Origin: Pseudorasbora parva
Taxonomy: Eukaryota > Chordata > Actinopteri > Cypriniformes > Gobionidae
Direction: 5' to 3'
Length of the DNA: 64,000 nucleotides
Assembly (NCBI RefSeq): GCF_024679245.1
Contig: NC_090175.1
Span: 47,562,153 to 47,626,152, forward strand
The translations under genes were made by a program, and so were the position numbers. The notes beneath the pieces were generated by a model that saw nothing but the letters and a program-made list of their open reading frames with translations, searched no databases and was not told the DNA's origin. Each line of letters opens with the position of its first letter. Position 1 is the stretch's first letter. Positions 24,719 to 36,723 of the stretch are shown here, in pieces.

Positions 24719-25239
24719 GCTAATGGGAGGATGATGCATAAATACAGCCATGGATGTTTTAAAAGTCAGTGATCTCGCTCTCTTTTCCTCTCGGTTGTGA
24801 ATTGATCAGGGAGTTCAGAGACCCCTATTGATCTTTGTAATTAATCAGTGTCTACTGAGAGATCAACCTTTAACACACACACACATATACACACAGCACT
24901 TAATCAACACCTCCAGCTCTCTCTTGCTTAGTCATCCTCATCTCTCATTTGCTCTCAAGTTTCATTTCAATTCACACCATTTTTTATTTAAGTTTGAGAG
25001 TTTTAAAGTTAGGTACATTTATCATGCAAATAATTAGAAAGTGAATAAGTTGAATAAATGAATGTTATAATAGTGGTGGTGTGATATTTAGAGCAGCTGT
25101 TTGTTGACCCCAAATACTACATTAGGATAAGCAGTGACCCCGATTGCTTAAACACTTAAATCTTACATGAAATGTATGACTTTACTTTAATTAAACACCA
25201 AAATATGTAACAAACCATCTGCAAAAAAAAAAAAACGCT
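24719..25239. other. Intronic sequence, nothing recognised
   Basis: Ordinary intron with a short CA repeat near 24872-24895. No coding or element signal. Confidence 0.4.
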
Positions 25240-26265
25240 TTAGCGTTCAAAAGTTTAGGGTCAGTGCAATGTTTTTGAAAGTCTCTTATGCTCACAGAGG
25301 CTGTATTTATTTAATAAAAAATACAGTAACACAGTGATATTGTGAAATATTACAATTATATGTTTTTTTTGTTTTTCATGGAAACTGATATATATAATAT
25401 GATTTTTTTCTTTTTTCATAGGAGTGTTAAAGTCTTTACTGTATTTTTGTAGTTTAAATGCATCCTTGGTGAATAAAAGTATTACTTTTCTTTTTAAAAA
25501 TTATACAATCTTACTGACCCCAAACTAGGGATGGGCGATAACGCAGTAAAATACGTTATATCCCCACGATAAGAATTAGTCTTCCCGTGATAATAACAAT
25601 AAAGCTTTGTTGATGATGCGATCCATTCGCCGCTCACACGCAGAGCGAAAACAAATCACTATTTGAGTTAATCTCAATGAATGCACAGTGCATTTGACCC
25701 ACAGTAAACACTAGTGTGAGGTGCGACTAAAAGCGCTCTGTGTTTCTCACACACTCAAAAAGAGAGCAAGAGAGTCTTACATACCTCGCAGAATTGACGC
25801 GGTACGTGTAATCAATATTCTTTGTTGTATTTTCAAGAAGAAACTAATGAGCAAACGGCATTCTCATTGGCTGGCGCTCACCTCTGATTATCCCTTTTTG
25901 GATTTCGGCAAATCAATTCAAGCCAACACAGACAACGGGATTAATATTTATAACCCCAGCAGCTCATCAATCCTTAGTGTGGTTTATATTGTTATTATTA
26001 GTAGAATTTGTAATATTCTTGTCTTATTAGTATTATTGTTAATACATTTTTAGTTTTTTTTACAGAAACTCTGAATGACCAACCATGTCTTAAGCAACAC
26101 CACCAGTCCTAAGTTCAGTTAAATATATATTTATATATATTTATTTATGGTACTAAATTTATATTGTCATTGATATCGTTATCACAATAAATACCATAAA
26201 TATTGTGATATATTTTTTATTCCATATCACCCATCCCTACCCCAAACTATTGAATATTAGTGTAA
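25240..26265 (+). repeat. Dispersed fish repeat split by a hAT MITE
   Basis: The older repeat starts 'gttcaaaagtttagggtcag' and runs to 'cttactgaccccaaac'. It resumes after the insertion with 'ccccaaactattgaa'. Position 25526-26239 is the inserted hAT element. Confidence 0.75.
25526..26239. mobile_element. hAT-type MITE, TAGGGATGGGCGATA ends
   Basis: Termini TAGGGATGGGCGATA and TATCACCCATCCCTA, with a perfect 8-bp target-site duplication CCCCAAAC (25518-25525, 26240-26247). 714 bp; no transposase. Confidence 0.92.
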
Positions 26266-26389
26266 CTAACTTTGGGTTTCTTATAAATTCAATTCCTCAT
26301 GAAAATGTTGTTGGTAATTTAAAATGCAAAAGTAATATTGTGGCATCTAAAGATACTGCATCTTAGAGTGGTTGACATCTAAGACCATA

Positions 26390-27150
26390 TTAAAGGTCCA
26401 CTGAAATCAAAATGTAAGTTTTTTTAGCTTTTAGTATGACTGTGTTAGCCTTAAAGTTATGAATAAGCTGGTATGTTCCAAAACTATGACAAAATTTGCA
26501 TTTAAGAGATATGAGCATTCAAAATTTACAGTCTCCCACTTCCTTTAAAGCGAATCTCAGATTTTGGTGACATCTTCGCAGACTTCACTTTTTCGTCAAA
26601 TCTTCTGTCCAATCAAAATTCTCTCTAGAATCTAAAGCCCGCCCCCTACACGCTGAAGCTTAAATTGGTCATGAGTTGTTAACACACATTTACTAATTTC
26701 TACACGGTGAAAGGCACAGCACACTATATATGTGATAGGAAAGAATTCAGTGTAAATATGCTTTCATTTGAGGCGAATAAAGTCTGTTTTCACGCACAGC
26801 CTCAACGCACACACCCCAACGGCTCTGGTCTAAATTTAGACTACAGACACGAGAGCGCAGCGCGGATCATATGCGCGAGTCAAACATATCGCCCCATTTG
26901 AATTCTGCACAGAATGCTGCATTTCAAAAGCGATATGGAGGAGATTATGATGATAAACAGTTAGAGGAAACTGGCTTTACCAAAAAGAAAGGTCCGCTCT
27001 TGCGCTCTAGTCAAACTGTATATTAACGAAATGCTATTGGCTGTTTCAATAAAGGGGAGGAGCTGCTAACAGCTGGAGCCGTTTCAGGGGAAATTACGTC
27101 AACACTTTGAATAATGCGGCGCGTTTCAAGGCACTTCAGTGGGCCTTTAA
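26390..27150. mobile_element. TTAA MITE just upstream of the Ig5 exon
   Basis: It is flanked by TTAA (26390-26393, 27147-27150), with inverted ends TTAAAGGTCCACTGAAAT and CACTTCAGTGGGCCTTTAA. About 760 bp. It ends 53 bp before the next exon, so the present acceptor region is largely element-adjacent DNA. Confidence 0.88.
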
Positions 27151-27203
27151 GTTATGTTCTGCTTTTTTTCCCAATAACTGTGACTCACTTGTTTTCATGG
27201 TAG

Positions 27204-27320
27204 GCGTGTCCCCATCTTTCACCACACCCCCTTCTGACATCACTGTAACTGACGGCACGTCGGCTGTCTTCACCTGTGAGATATCTGGGGCCCCAAAACC
27301 CGCCATTGTTTGGAGGAAAG
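27204..27320 (+). CDS. sdk1: sdk1 exon, Ig5 first half
   Basis: Encodes SVSPSFTTPPSDITVTDG and VFTCEISGAPKPAIVWRKG, with the first cysteine and the Trp of Ig5. The acceptor is catggtag, choosing the AG that restores phase 1 from the previous exon. The donor AAG/gtacgt is good. 117 nt and phase 1 at both ends. Confidence 0.95.
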
Positions 27321-27418
27321 GTACGTGAGATCACATTCACACTTGTTTGCACATAATTTACACCATTACACGTTAAACATTTCAGCAGTTTCGTGACCAA
27401 CCCCTGTGATTCTCGCAG

Positions 27419-27586
27419 GTTCTCAGGTGTTAGCGAGCGGATCGGTACAGATACCTCGTTTTACTCTGCTGGAGTCCGGAGGTTTACAGATACTACCCAT
27501 AATGCTGAGCGATGCAGGGAACTACACGTGTTTGGCGTCTAACTCTGAGGGACTGGTCAACGCCACCATGGCCCTGACAGTATTGA
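27419..27586 (+). CDS. sdk1: sdk1 exon, Ig5 second half
   Basis: Encodes [33 protein letters not shown] and NATMALTVL, with the second cysteine and sequons NYT and NAT. The intron before it is only 98 bp, the shortest in the window. Acceptor tctcgcag, donor TTGA/gtatga, phase 1 at both ends. Confidence 0.96.
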
Positions 27587-28502
27587 GTATGAAACTGTAA
27601 TAGTGTGAATAATATGTGGTTTTTAATGACTTGAAAGTACAAACAAATTTTGCGTATTTGATATTAGTACCGGCAGGATTGCAGACAATTTCCAAACATG
27701 CCTTTTATCAGCAGTCATTGTTTGGCTTAATAGTGGCATTCATTAGCTAGGCTGATTGTAAAGGCATAGCAGAGCACAGTATTTGTGAAATGTTAAGTCT
27801 TTCGCAGTAATTTCACACCGGAATAGTGTCATCCTTAAATCCCAAGGCCTCGGTTTATCTCGCTGTGCATGCTTAATGATGCTGATGTAGGTTTACGCTT
27901 GAGCGTGGGTGCGTGGAAGTGTCTAAGAGCATTTTTGACATCCAGCCTAAATAATGCTGTTTGTGGATTGGCCACTTAAAAGGAAGGCAAGAAGTCTTTC
28001 AGATTAAAACTGCAGCATGTAATTTATGCACCGCTGGCAGCGCCAAATGGAATTTCAGAAAAACTATGCTCGTCTACATTGTTCAGACAAAAAGATAGTC
28101 CCGCCCCCAAACTCACACCATTGGTTGAGCTGGAAGTTGACATTTTGGGATGTACAGTGATGGTGTTTGCAACCTACAAATGGCTGACTTATTGTTGTCA
28201 GTGTGCATTAAACTGGAAGACAGCTTTTTAATGTTAAAAATATTACATGCATTAGCTTTAATCAAGTCAATTGGACCCAGTGGCTTATGTGTGTGAGAGA
28301 ATTTGTTCATTTGCTTATACTATATGTTCATTGAGAGACAGTGTGAATATTCAAACGTTTATGCTTTGTAAATTTCATTCTATTTTGCTAATGAAGCTGT
28401 CAGTGGGAATTACCTAATAGGGTTAAAAGAACTGTGAATAATGATGTTGGTAATGATTAAACTGTGGCGTGATTTTCTCCTAAACTGCATTTTATTAATC
28501 AG
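27587..28502. other. Intronic sequence, nothing recognised
   Basis: Ordinary intron of mixed composition between two Ig exons. I see no element ends or RNA genes. Confidence 0.4.
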
Positions 28503-28605
28503 GTCGAACCTTCATTTCAACACCCCCTGAGGATCAGCGTGTCATTAAGGGAACTACCGCTGTGCTGAACTGCGCGGCAACCCACGACCCCAGAGTCACC
28601 GTCAG
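28503..28605 (+). CDS. sdk1: sdk1 exon, Ig6 first half
   Basis: Encodes [17 protein letters not shown] and [15 protein letters not shown], strongly family-specific (PPED..VIKGT, THDPRV). First Ig6 cysteine present. Acceptor taatcag, donor CAG/gtcaga. Enters in phase 1 and leaves in phase 2. Confidence 0.95.
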
Positions 28606-29290
28606 GTCAGAGCTTGAGATGGACATGAAGATGTTTCGGACATTTTAAATTTCAAAAACTTAAGAAAATTGTCTTATGCTTGGAGAAGTCTATTGGGGTT
28701 GGCTAATTAGCAAAGTCAAGTGTTACTCTTGATGTTACTCATTGTTCCTTGGTCAACATATTTTGTTGATCCTGGACTAACATTCCTGTCTGAAAATGTA
28801 GTCCTAATCCTATCGCTACCCCTAAAACGAACCGTACCCATGCGTTTTTCCTAAAATCAGAGTGAAATACACTAATGTAGAAGCACCTAACTGTAAACTT
28901 ATCCTTCAAAATTGATTAGTTAATTGTAATGTTTTCCAAAATCAAGAAAGACGTTGATCCAAGAACATGTACTTTGTGAAATCACGTCCACTGTTTCTCA
29001 AGACCTCTAACATAAATCGTCCCTCTCCACTGGTGCTACAGACATGAATGATAGCTTAAATCGTGCCACTTGAATACTTTTTTAAGCTATCTGAATGTGT
29101 ACTTGAGGTGGATAAACTATGATGGGAGTGCTATATTTTTTTCTGCAATAGATGCACAGCTAAAATAAGTCACATGACCGAATAAAAAAAGTAAGCAGCA
29201 ACCTAGCAACGATCTAGAGCACAATAGAATCCACACGATATACACAATATTTTATTTTTAATATCTAACTTAAATTGATCTTGCTTTCAG
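28606..29290. other. Intronic sequence, nothing recognised
   Basis: Ordinary intron. The stretch from 28700 to 29200 shows no convincing open frame or repeat end. Confidence 0.4.
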
Positions 29291-29295
29291 CATAC

Positions 29296-29690
29296 ACTAC
29301 CATTCAAAAGTCTGGGATCAGAAAGATTTTAAATTAATACTGAGCAGGGATGCATTAAATTGATCAAAAGTGAACGTAAAGACTTTTACAATGTAAACGT
29401 TTTTAGGTCCAATAAATGTGGTTCTTTTAGAGATTTAAAGAATCCCTTGAAAAAGTATTACTGTTTCCACAAAAATATTGAGCAGCACAACTGATTTCAA
29501 CATTGATAATAATAATAAATGGATTTGAGCCGCAAATCATCATATTAGAATTATTTCTAAAGGGTCATGTGACACTGAAGACTGATGAATGATGCTGAAA
29601 ATTCAGCTTTGCATCAAAGGAATGAATTACATTTTTAAATATAATAATTACAGAATAATAGAAACCTCGTAATATTTAAATGTTTCTGTT
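29296..29690 (-). repeat. Dispersed fish repeat copy
   Basis: It begins 'tacactaccattcaaaagtctggg' in part, then 'gatgcattaaattgatcaaaag', 'agcagcacaactgatttcaac' and 'ctgatgaatgatgctgaaaattcag'. Same family as 4830 and 40400. Confidence 0.7.
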
Positions 29691-29903
29691 TATTTCCTTA
29701 TAAAGACAGCTTACCCTGTTTTTACCATATTATATAGTCTTTATCCACCTTGTTTAGGTCCTTATCAAGCATATATGGAAGAGAAGCCATCATATGGCAT
29801 CTGATGTTGTTCTGTTTCATGGGGCAAATTATGTTTTCTGCAGGTCTTTGGAGTGTGATATTTTTGGTGGATTATGAGTCATCATGAGTCTTATTTTCCT
29901 CAG

Positions 29904-30077
29904 ATATACATGGAATAAAGGAACCAAGCTGTTGAGCGTGTCGACTGGTGGGCGAGTGTCAATGAAGGAAGGTTCACTCCACATCAGCCAGACGTGGTCC
30001 GGAGACATCGGAGATTACACCTGCAGGGTCATCTCACCAGCTGGAAATGACTCGAAAGCAGCCCGACTGGAAGTCAT
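29904..30077 (+). CDS. sdk1: sdk1 exon, Ig6 second half
   Basis: Encodes RYTWNKGTKLLSV, SLHISQTWSGDIGDYTCRV and GNDSKAARLEV. The SQTWSGDIG.Y.C block is diagnostic of Sidekick Ig6. Second cysteine and sequon NDS present. Acceptor ttcctcag, donor CAT/gtaagt (strong). Enters in phase 2 and leaves in phase 2. Confidence 0.96.
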
Positions 30078-30432
30078 GTAAGTGGAAATAGATACACGCA
30101 CACAGATCCTCGCCAACATGCACGTCCGATACGAAACGCTCAGAAGCGACTACACTTGTACAGTACATCTGCGCTCAGTACGTACTGGAGTGCTATTGTA
30201 GGAGGAAGATGCTTGGATCCCAGCTGCACTTCTGAAGCCAAGAGAACCATCCAAAACTGGGCTGTAATGATAGGACAGAGGATGAAGCAGCTGTGATTGT
30301 GTGCGTGTGTGTGTGTGGCGGGAGGAAGATAAAGGGAGAGTGGAATAAGATAGGCCTGATGCCCAAGGCCAAGATCATCTCCTTTGACGACTAGCCAATG
30401 TTGCTATACTTCTGTGGCATCATGAACTAATT

Positions 30433-30471
<39 letters not shown>

Positions 30472-30704
30472 CAGATAATAATTACTGCTTCTAGATGGCT
30501 GAATGTTGTACTCCCACGGATTGTCATATGGATGGATGCAGAGGAAATCTCATCGATCTTTGAAGTAGATGAAATGCACAGAGTAACAGGAATGACAGCT
30601 TGTTTAATTGGATGCGTTTGAAAATATTATTCACAATCAGAAAGATACAAACCCAAAGACCTAAAAGGTCTATAAGCATGTCTTTTGTGTCAAAAGCCTT
30701 GGAT
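30078..30704. other. Intronic sequence with a CA repeat
   Basis: Ordinary intron. (AC)n at 30435-30468 is the only clear repeat, with a short TG run near 30300-30317. Confidence 0.5.
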
Positions 30705-30870
30705 ATACAATACCATTCAAAGGTTTGGGGTCAGCAAGAACATGATATCGCTGCAATAGCAAATGATCTAATCAATTCTCAATGGAAAAAAATCAAAAAT
30801 CAAGTCCTGTCATATATTTTTCCTTGTGTGAGAAGCAGTTTCACTTGAATACACACCACAAAGAACAGAC

Positions 30871-31155
30871 CATCTCGCAATTCTGACTTTATATCTCACA
30901 ATTCTGATTTTATAACACGCAACTGTGACTTTATATCACGCAATTCTGATTTTAGAACACAATTGTGAATTATAAAGTCAGAATTTTGAGAGATAAACTA
31001 AAGTCTTTTTTTTCCCTCAGAATTTGATTTATATTTCAGATTTCCGAGAAAAGAAGTCAGAATTGCGAGTTTATATCTAAAACATATCAGAATTGTGAGA
31101 CGTAAACTCAAAAAAATAAATTAAAAAGTCACAATTATCTTTTAAAATGTTTTAT
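30871..31155. repeat. 'caattctgactttatatc' minisatellite with inverted second half
   Basis: The first part repeats a roughly 20-bp unit (caattctgactttatatct) several times. The second part carries the complement (aagtcagaattgcgagttta). The two halves can fold back on each other. Confidence 0.7.
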
Positions 31156-31407
31156 TCTGTGGTGGAAACAAGCTTCCATAGTTTTCAACAATGATTATTA
31201 AAAAGAAATTGTCCAACAAATCAGCATATTAGGATGATTTTTGAAAGATCATTTTCCCCAAACACTCCCCCATCTGTCATTGGTCAGCAGGCAGCAAGCA
31301 GATAGTCCGATGTCATTGGTTGAGCCAAATGCTGCCAAGTTGCTACTTTTCAGGGAAATCAACCTACAAGCTTACATTTTGTGCTTATGAGAAATTATGA
31401 TAATTTA

Positions 31408-31606
31408 GTTTAGGGTCCAATTCTCATTCTTAAAGTTGCTTATTAGCATGCTTATTACTAGGATATTTGCTGTATGAGCTTATTCTACACCCCTTAATCC
31501 TACCCAGTGTCAAAATTTAACAACTACCTTTCTAACTATTAATAATTAGTAATTATGAGTTTTATTAAGGCAAAAAGTCATAGCTAATTGTGAGAATTGG
31601 ACCATA
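31408..31606. mobile_element. Short MITE, GGTCCAATTCTCA ends
   Basis: 'gggtccaattctcattctt' and 'gtgagaattggaccataa' form inverted termini of an element of about 200 bp with no coding capacity. Confidence 0.65.
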
Positions 31607-32349
31607 ATCTCTAGTGTGAATGAAGTTATTTATCTGCACAAAGAATAAGAGTGCAGCTTGCGAAATCAAATCACAGCTCAACTTGGAGGAAAAAAAAATA
31701 GAAATATTACACATCATCAATCATACAAAACATCACTGTAATACACAATGATTTGCAAATGTAGCAAACACAATTATTTTAGTAGTACTTAACCGAATTC
31801 ATAATAAAGCAATATTTAATTTAAGAAATGCTAGTCTGAGAGAGAGAAAAAAAACGTGTTTCGGCAGACTTTAGAAAAAGACTCCTAACAGCTGACATTT
31901 AAATTATGAGATACAAATTGAAAACACATGCGATTTGAATAATAACAATAATACCTTTGACAGTCACATTAAGATAACAGAGCACCACAATACACTCCTA
32001 CCTTTAATATTACAGCCTGCAAACTCTGTTGAAAGAAAACTCATCAGACAGTTGAAGGAGAGGCAATGCTTCACATGCTAATGTGATTTCACAGGCGTTC
32101 AAGTTAATCTCATGCAGTGGACAGGTCCTCTTATTACCACATGTTAGACGATGGCAGAGCAGTTCCTCGCTTTAAACAATATTAGATGTTATTGCATATT
32201 TAGGCTGCTGTGACAGATGGGCAGAAAGCTCTCACACACATATTACAGCCATCTGCAAAGGACATAATTGTATTGTGAGATATTGTAATGTAGTTTTCAT
32301 AAATGTAATGTTGTTGAAGAAACAGTGGAACTTTTGATCTTGTAATATA
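31607..32349. other. Intronic sequence, nothing recognised
   Basis: AT-rich intron with no exon or element ends that I can defend. Confidence 0.4.
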
Positions 32350-32357
32350 GTGGAAAG

Positions 32358-33891
32358 TAGTGCTGCAACGACGCGTCGACGTCATCGATGACGTCGACTA
32401 CGGAAATACGTCGACGTTCGTGAAATGCGTCGACGCGTCGTGTCAGGCGTTCATCTCGCGTAATGTTGGCTTCTGCTCCTGGTTCTATCACAAAAACCTA
32501 GACCGCGAATATCAAAAGTATGGGAATACTTTAAACAGAGGCCAAACAGTGTTTCCCACACATAGACTAATTTGTGGCGGACTGCCACATAATCAATAAC
32601 GGCCGCCACATTCGTCATTCATTCATTTTTACGCTATTTAATAGACGCACGCATATTCGTTTAGCTCTCTCCGCCCTTTTGCGCGTCTCTTACTCACTCA
32701 CACACACACACACACACACACACGTTGCATTCGACCGTAAAACAAGTTTTATTGCATGTTGGCGCATTTAGACATAGCTTTTAAAACCAGAGCAGTTGAA
32801 TAACAGAGTTGCGACACGCATTCATCACGCGGCTAACAAACCAGCGCGGTGTCAATCAATACAGACCACTGTTTCCCAACCGGGATCCCGAGCAAAAGTT
32901 GCGGGGACGCACTTACACTTCGGTTCATCTCACACCTGATGACGCATCTTTAATATGGGTTGTAACTTGAAAATAATGCTGTATGTATGTTTCTGTCGAT
33001 GGATACACGTGCTGACTCCTCAGGTATACACTACAACAACAGCGATAATAAAAGAAAAACGTGGGCAAAACGATCTCTCTTAGTACATTTTATAAAACGC
33101 ATGCGAGTGCTGCCGTACGTCCGAATATGAGCAGTCATTTTCACCGTCATCACCCCCGTGTAGCCAGGAGACTCGAATGAGAAGATCTGTCTCTGTGCAC
33201 TCGTCCCAAAGCGCGCAAATATTGAGTTATCTTTCAAATCCTGTGCTTAAACGGACAAACTCACAAAAAGTATGTCAAAATGTCATAGCCTACTCTATGC
33301 CTTAAGTGAACTTACAGAAAATACGACGATCCTTGGGTCTTAAAGGGGCAGTAGCATTCACTGCTGTCTGTTTAATGTCAAACAAAAGATAAAGACATCA
33401 CTCACTGCTCCTGACTGAATAGCTTTTGTAAGTTTAATAAGGATTATTTTTTTAATTTTATACAGTTAAATGTGTGGTTATTTTACTTTGATTACTTCAT
33501 TCCATTTCTCTACCTAAAAACTAATGTTAGACCTACCTGAAAAGCATTGTTTATTTTGTTCTCATCTTTGCTCAATAGTATTTATTTGTGCTGCTGCTTC
33601 TATTTAAGTTATCTGTTCTTATTTTCTTTATTTTCATTTGACAGTAGTCCTTTTCCCCCTGAACATAGCAAATACCGAACTGTACTGAAACGTGAACCTA
33701 AAACCGTGATACAAAGCAAACTGTGAGCAGTCTGTACTGTTACACCTCTAGCGTAACTTATGTGAGGGGGTGCCACAGAATTGTGAAAAATTTCAAAGGG
33801 TAAAAAAAATAATCGTTAGATTAGTCGACTAATCGAAAAAAATAATCGTTAGATTAGTCGACAGAAAAAATAATCGTTAGTTGCAGCTCTA
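32358..33891. mobile_element. hAT element, TAGTGCTGCAACGA ends
   Basis: The left end TAGTGCTGCAACGACG and the right end GTTGCAGCTCTA are inverted. They are flanked by a perfect 8-bp duplication GTGGAAAG (32350-32357, 33892-33899). The left subterminal region has repeated GTCGAC/CGTCGACG sites; the right has three copies of 'aataatcgttag' with TTAGTCGAC. About 1.5 kb with no intact transposase. A CA repeat lies at 32698-32722. Confidence 0.92.
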
Positions 33892-33902
33892 GTGGAAAGT
33901 AA

Positions 33903-34410
33903 TGTTAAGGCTTAGTTAACGCAAAAATGAAACTTCTGTCATAATTTACTTAAAGGGACTGTATGTAAGAAATGTATTTCAATTAATCATAAAATGGTCC
34001 TGATATGTCACTAGACATTAAGAAATCATGGTCATTTCAAATACTCATATCACTGACAACATTAGTCCGGCCAGGATATTGTCATTTAAAAGTTGTTGTT
34101 GCAGCCCTCAACTGATGTTGATGTGGACATGTTGTGTTTTGTCCTGAAGCTCCACCCTTCACCTATCGACCAATCACGAAGTCAGTAGTGTTTCAGCATC
34201 AGGGTTGCCAGCTCTGCTCTAGTTACCAAAGCTGCAGATCTACAAACGTTCCTGCTGATCCTGCAGCCTATCTGGCAACCTCGAGTCAGGGGGAAGGGGA
34301 GGGAGAGATGGGATACACCGCTCTACAGTCATTTGAAAGTGATTGCAGTACTAGTTTTGGCCACAATCTTACATACACTTCCTTTAATCTCATGATGTTA
34401 AAAATCCTCA
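33903..34410 (+). mobile_element. GTTCACCC-type MITE interrupted by a second TTAA element
   Basis: 'ttaaggcttagttaacgcaaaaatg...ataatttac' is the left end of the GTTCACCC family. It is cut at the point where the family normally reads 'tcaccctcatgttgttcc' and seems to resume after 34387 with 'tctcatgatgtt'. The insert is 33950-34387. Confidence 0.55.
33950..34387 (+). mobile_element. TTAA MITE, family A, copy 2
   Basis: Flanked by TTAA on both sides, with termini TTAAAGGGACTGTATGTAAG and CATACACTTCCTTTAA. Same family as 16384-16777 but in opposite orientation, 17 kb away. The 120-residue open frame at 34134-34496 crosses the element and is not a gene. Confidence 0.88.
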
Positions 34411-35359
34411 TGAGAAAAGGTGTTGAATGTCCATGCTGCACTTTTATAGTACATGCTCCGAAACAAAGCACAATAAAAGTTTCGACATTATTCTAAATAT
34501 CATATTTTGTGTTCCATGCAATACATAAAATATTACAGGTTTGGAAAGACATGTAAATGAAGACAGACTGTTGAATTTTGTTTCACAATTGTTTTAATAT
34601 TACAGAATTTGAGAGTGCATGTTATATTTTATCTGTTAACACAATAACACATATTAGTATTGTTTTAACACACAAAATGAAAAATTAAATTTTTTATTGG
34701 GTAACTAAAAAAAAAACCATACTTTTTGTCAAAGAATCTTTTTATGCCCAGATCTTTTTGAGATCCCACAAGCCCCTTGCAGCCATGAAGAATGTTTTTT
34801 GCTTAGAGAAGGTTTTTTCTACCCACCATTTGTCCTCCACGGAACCCCAGAAGCATCGGTTTGAAAGTGCAAACTGCAACAAAGACACAAATCTACAAAG
34901 TGACTTACATGTTTTTGAACATATAAGCCTAAAGGCAGTTTATGCTATTTAAGTCAAGCATTTTTAATACTATTGCTCATAGTTTGGGTGAGGGATTTGA
35001 ACTCATAACCTTAATAAATGTAACTCTTCCTACACTGTTTGCGCAACAGACATGAATGATACTTCAAACTTGACTTGACTTGATTTGAAACCTGACAAAA
35101 AAAAAATTTATATATCAAGACTTCTGAAGCAAGAGAAAAAGCAGTTTAAATGAGAACTAATCCTTAAAATGTATTAGAAGAAATTGGACAAATTAAATTG
35201 TGTACTGATTTGAATTTGAATTCATTTATTTTTGATCAAATACATGCAGCATTGATGAGCATTAGAGACTTCTTATGACCCTAAATCTCTCAAATCTCAA
35301 TGACCCTAAACTTTTGAATAATACTGTTCATATTCACGTCTACAATTTAACATTACCAG
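34411..35359. other. Intronic sequence with an old repeat fragment
   Basis: AT-rich. The stretch at about 35215-35335 ('tgatcaaatacatgcagca' to 'ctaaacttttgaataatactg') is a diverged fragment of the dispersed family seen at 29296. The rest is unremarkable. Confidence 0.45.
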
Positions 35360-35854
35360 TTAAAGGGTTAGTTCACCCAAACATTTTCATTCTGTCATGA
35401 ATTACTCGCTCTCATGTTGTTCTAAACCTATAAGACTTTTGTTGATCTTCATCTTCTAGCCTCAGTAAGGTAGTGAAGACATCATATACGCATTCATAAT
35501 GTCAGATTTTTCCGATATCAGATCGGAAAGGCGTGGAAATATAGAGCCTAACGTGTGTTGTAACCGGAGCTCAGGTTTTGTATGTGGGCAGGTTGTAGCT
35601 ACAGTTTTGGGTTATGTTGACAGTGACACTGACTGGGCATGTTTGTGGCCCTACTTTTGACAAGATCCGACCAAAAATAAAATTCTGTCTACGATACTGC
35701 AATGGAGGGACAAAAAACTTTCAGATTTCATCAGAAATATCTTCATTCGTGTTCCGAAAATGAATGAATGAAAGTCTGGTTAACTTGGTTTGGAATGATA
35801 TAAAGGAAAGAAATGAATGACAGTTACATTTTTTGGGGTGAACTATCCCTTTAA
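35360..35854. mobile_element. Complete TTAAAGGGTTAGTTCACCC MITE
   Basis: TTAA-flanked (35360-35363, 35851-35854), with ends TTAAAGGGTTAGTTCACCC and GGGGTGAACTATCCCTTTAA. 495 bp. It ends 114 bp before the next exon. Confidence 0.88.
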
Positions 35855-35968
35855 TCTGTTCAGTTCACAGGGCCTGGGACATACACATTTTGTATGATTT
35901 GTATTTGTATTTTGTTTGAATGTATATTCATATTTTGACTCTATATTTGGTTATCTCTGTCTTTTTAG

Positions 35969-36105
35969 AGAACTTCCCCATTCTCCACGTAACCTGCAGG
36001 TGTCTCTGAATGAGACTGACAGCAGGACAGTTCTTCTGTCATGGGTTCGGCCCTTTGATGGGAACAGCCCTCTCCTGCATTACATCATTGAGCTCTCTGA
36101 GAACA
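35969..36105 (+). CDS. sdk1: sdk1 exon, FN3-1 first half
   Basis: Encodes ELPHSPRNLQVSLNETDS and LLSWVRPFDGNSPLLHYI to ELSEN. This is the start of the first FN3 domain with its conserved Trp, plus a sequon (NET). Acceptor ctttttag. Donor AACA/gtaagtg, fused directly to a TG repeat. Enters in phase 2 and leaves in phase 1. Confidence 0.96.
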
Positions 36106-36107
36106 GT

Positions 36108-36240
<133 letters not shown>

Positions 36241-36664
36241 GTATTTCTATGAGATTTGGCATATGGTTTATTAAACCTAATGCACCTTAGCTGCAGCTTT
36301 CAGTTAAGCTGGTTTGCAGCCAGTGGATTCCACCGAGGAAGTTCTTTCTCCTTTACCTCCTGTCTTCCTCCCTGAGCTCTAAAAAACAGAGAGACAGGCT
36401 GAAGTGTGTGTGAAGAAAAGAGAAATGGAAGCTGATTGTAATGGAGGGTAGTGGGATGAGGTTTGTTTTCACTGTATTATGCCAAGACTCTGTTATTGGT
36501 GGAAGATGAATGCTGGAAGAGATAGTGACAGAGAGAGATTGATTTGTGTATCGTCAAAGTAAATACAATCAAAAATGTGGGTGTGGTGGAGGTGCTGGAT
36601 AACTAATACACCAAGACCTTTTTCTCCTCATACACACAAACACATAGTTGATTTTCAGTAAATC

Positions 36665-36668
<4 letters not shown>

Positions 36669-36723
<55 letters not shown>

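Noticed and set aside
26650..27120. GC-richer stretch as a promoter or CpG island for an internal sdk1 start
   Set aside because: It lies wholly within the TTAA MITE 26390-27150, whose copies share this composition.
34134..34496. 120-residue open frame with a homologous frame at 16346-16612
   Set aside because: Both lie in copies of the same TTAA MITE. The similarity is due to the repeat, and the frame has no domain motif or start context.
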